Assembly: GCA_003228965.1 (NCBI GenBank)
Contig: QIGP01000302.1
Span: forward strand, 1-7,810
DNA: 7,810 nucleotides
Direction of reading: 5' to 3'
Source of the DNA: Gammaproteobacteria bacterium
GTDB lineage: Bacteria; Pseudomonadota; Gammaproteobacteria; Steroidobacterales; SZUA-146
The translations under genes were made by a program, and so were the position numbers. Under the pieces are notes generated by a model. It ran no database searches and had not been told where the DNA came from. It saw only the letters and a program-made list of their open reading frames with translations. Shown here in pieces: positions 6,057-7,810 of the stretch (position 1 is the stretch's first letter; every line of letters starts with the position of its first letter).

Positions 6057-7405
6057 CGGACTTCCTCAAGTTCCAGGCCAAGGGTTGTCATCAATCCGGC
6101 AAAATCCGGAAATGACGTGCCGATGTTGGTAACGTCGTGAATAACCAGCGGCTCGCTGGTAAGCGCCCCCGCCACGGCAAACGCCATCGCAATGCGGTGG
6201 TCGTCGTGGCTGTGTATAGCACCACCCGATAACGTGCCGCCTTCAATTTCCAGCCCGTCGTCCGATTCCACGAGCTTCGCGCCAAGCGAACCAAGCCCTT
6301 TGGCCATAGTGCCAAGACGGTCGCTTTCTTTAACTTTCAACTCCGCAACGCCTGTTACACGAGTGGTGCCTTTTGCGGCACAAGCTGCAATGAACACAAC
6401 CGGAAACTCGTCGATTGCGCTTGGCACCCACTCCGGCGGCACATCAATGGCCGACAGCGGCGACGCGATCACGTGTAAATCGCTTACAGGTTCGCCGTGA
6501 ATCACTTGTGGATTCACTTCTTCAATCGAAGCGCCCATGGCCCGAAGGATTTTGACAATGCCGGTTCGTGTTGGGTTCATGCCCACATGCTCAATGGTCA
6601 CATCGCTGCCTGGAATAATAGTAGCGGCCACCAGTAAGAAAGCCGCCGAAGAAATGTCTCCAGGAACTACTACGTCTATAGCTTTTAGGCCGTCGACCGA
6701 TTTAAGCCGCGCAGCAGTTTCAGTAACTTCTACCTTGCAACCAAACGCCGGCAACATGCGCTCAGTGTGATCGCGGCTACGTTCTGTTTCTGTAACCGAC
6801 GTTGAACCAGAGGCGCCTAACCCGGCCAACAACACCGCCGACTTCACCTGCGCGCTCGCTACAGGAGAGTGATAATCGATACCGGTCAACGGTTCGTCTA
6901 CGTTTATCACTAAAGGCGGTTTTCCGTCGCTTGTTTTAATGTGTGCACCCATCATTCGAAGAGGCACAGCAATACGCTCCATGGGACGGCCCATCAAAGA
7001 GCTGTCGCCAATCAGCGTTGCATTGACCCCTTGGCCTGCCAACAACCCGGCTAACAGTCGCATGCCCGTTCCGGAATTACCTACGTCTAGTGGTTCATCG
7101 TGATTCTTGAGACCTCGTGTTCCCACACCGTGCACGCACCAAACGCGTGAACCGTTGTCTTCGTTCACCTCGATAATCACACCGAGCTTGCGTAATACGC
7201 GAGCCGTATTCAGGCAGTCTTCGGCTTCCAGCAGCCCTTCGATGCGGGTTGTTCCTGTAGCAATGGCACCCAACATTAACGCTCGGTGGGATATAGATTT
7301 ATCACCCGGTACTCTGACGGTACCGATTAATGGACGACTACCGCTGACCCGGTAAGACGGCACGGCCGAAGATGCCGGGATGCTGTTGGTATCGTTCTTG
7401 CTCAA
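6053..7405 (-). CDS. aroA: 3-phosphoshikimate 1-carboxyvinyltransferase (EPSP synthase)
   Basis: EPSP synthase joins phosphoenolpyruvate to shikimate-3-phosphate, the sixth step of the shikimate pathway to chorismate. The 450-residue frame carries VPGDKSISHR (32-41), GNSGTGMRL (109-117), SAQVK (184-188), RDHTE (211-215) and NPTR (277-280). It also has IDEFPV with the catalytic Asp332, KESDR (359-363), HDDHRIAMA (400-408) and TSFPDF (430-435). The combination GDKS, SAQxK, RxHTE and NxTR places it with class II-type enzymes (B. subtilis, Agrobacterium CP4, pseudomonads), not the E. coli type. The residue matching the Ala of CP4 is Gly112 here. The start is TTG at 7405: the frame is closed by a stop at 7441, and no ATG occurs before residue 44. 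The ribosome site is weak (GGGG about 11 bases upstream). It is the first gene of the cluster. Confidence 0.96.
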   Translation of the reverse strand: MSKNDTNSIPASSAVPSYRVSGSRPLIGTVRVPGDKSISHRALMLGAIATGTTRIEGLLEAEDCLNTARVLRKLGVIIEVNEDNGSRVWCVHGVGTRGLKNHDEPLDVGNSGTGMRLLAGLLAGQGVNATLIGDSSLMGRPMERIAVPLRMMGAHIKTSDGKPPLVINVDEPLTGIDYHSPVASAQVKSAVLLAGLGASGSTSVTETERSRDHTERMLPAFGCKVEVTETAARLKSVDGLKAIDVVVPGDISSAAFLLVAATIIPGSDVTIEHVGMNPTRTGIVKILRAMGASIEEVNPQVIHGEPVSDLHVIASPLSAIDVPPEWVPSAIDEFPVVFIAACAAKGTTRVTGVAELKVKESDRLGTMAKGLGSLGAKLVESDDGLEIEGGTLSGGAIHSHDDHRIAMAFAVAGALTSEPLVIHDVTNIGTSFPDFAGLMTTLGLELEEVR

Positions 7406-7810
7406 GTTTTGTTGGCCCCGATAAAGCGTAACTAGGTGTTAGTTGGCCTGGGTCGCAGCAACGGGACTGGATGTTGACGCGCGGACATCGCACGTCGGCA
7501 TCCAATCGGTGCTACGTACATCAGTAATAGCTTCAGTTTACTGCAGTATTGAGAAAAAAGCGTGGAAATAATGCTCTGGAGGATTCGCTTTGGGTACAAC
7601 TTTCAGGATACCTCAACAGCGGCGCTCTGGATGCACTTGAGGTGCTCCCACAGTCACATTCCGACACTGCTTGCAAATGCCTGAGTATATGGCACGGGAA
7701 GCTGGTCAATATTGGAGCGAAGTACCTAGCCTGCATTATTCATGAGTGCGCTAGCGCTGTGTACTTAGGAAGGACATACAAGGTTGAAAAGAACATGAGC
7801 AATTTGACAG
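7406..7810. other. About 400 bases upstream of aroA without a recognised gene
   Basis: This is where hisC or tyrA usually sits in related clusters, but neither is present. I found no convincing minus-strand promoter for aroA: the best boxes are weak. The region includes the 10-bp palindrome TACTGCAGTA (7539-7548) and a stop-free plus-strand stretch listed separately. A minus-strand frame at 7736-7533 has no recognisable motif and looks like the shadow of that stretch. Confidence 0.5.
7549..7810 (+). CDS. Possible divergent coding stretch of unknown function, incomplete at the window end
   Basis: The plus-strand frame is open from just after a TAG at 7528-7530 to the end of the window, about 93 codons. 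The earliest possible start is TTG at 7549, and the only ATG is at 7795 (MSNLT...), so most of it would need an unusual start or is not translated. The translation includes SGYLNSGALDALEVLP and CLSIWHGKLVNIGAKYLACI, with several cysteines and no family I recognise. G is favoured in first codon positions (about 30%), a weak coding signal. No ribosome binding site is seen near either start. It could be a relic, the 5' part of a divergent gene, or chance. Confidence 0.2.
   Translation, partial: MRKKRGNNALEDSLWVQLSGYLNSGALDALEVLPQSHSDTACKCLSIWHGKLVNIGAKYLACIIHECASAVYLGRTYKVEKNMSNLT

Noticed and set aside
7539..7548. Palindrome TACTGCAGTA as a LexA or other operator
   Set aside because: It lacks the CTGT-N8-ACAG spacing of a LexA box and is not placed at a recognisable promoter.
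1..7810. tRNA, rRNA, CRISPR array or toxin-antitoxin pair
   Set aside because: No cloverleaf-like segment, no regularly spaced repeats and no adjacent small gene pair with known toxin or antitoxin motifs were seen on either strand.

Overview
The window carries a conserved chromosomal housekeeping cluster, all on the minus strand, in the order aroA - cmk - rpsA - ihfB - lapA - lapB. An insertion sequence and poorly conserved DNA lie downstream of it. This gene order, an S1 protein starting [11 protein letters not shown] with six S1 repeats, a true IHF-beta and the LapA/LapB pair point to a gammaproteobacterium; a betaproteobacterium is less likely. Species cannot be named from the sequence.

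Layout, in transcription order (right to left). Bases 7406-7810 upstream of aroA hold no recognisable gene. They contain one stop-free plus-strand stretch (7531 to the window end) that may or may not be coding. aroA (7405-6053) makes EPSP synthase and overlaps cmk (6056-5346, CMP kinase) by four bases. After a 162-base leader with candidate promoter and hairpins comes rpsA (5183-3510, ribosomal protein S1, exactly 557 residues). A perfect 14-bp hairpin follows rpsA. Then come ihfB (3402-3100), lapA (2972-2676) and lapB (2686-1484), the last two overlapping by 11 bases. The genes usually seen at the flanks (hisC/tyrA before aroA, pyrF after lapB) are absent.

Bases 778-1483 contain no convincing gene but do contain a well-formed promoter (810-838). 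It drives a small secreted protein (777-316) consisting of a signal peptide and a subtilisin-propeptide (inhibitor I9) fold. The protein ends just where an S8 protease would begin its mature part. Immediately after it lies the left end of an ISNCY-family insertion sequence, whose transposase (starting at 181) runs off the window. The simplest reading is a secreted subtilase gene cut by the insertion. A 9-bp inverted repeat just after the junction could fold the read-through transcript over the transposase start.

Functionally the cluster links the shikimate pathway (aroA), pyrimidine nucleotide supply (cmk), translation (rpsA), nucleoid architecture (ihfB) and control of lipopolysaccharide synthesis in the inner membrane (lapA, lapB). 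No wholly new system is evident. The points most worth attention are the IS/subtilase junction and the structured rpsA leader.
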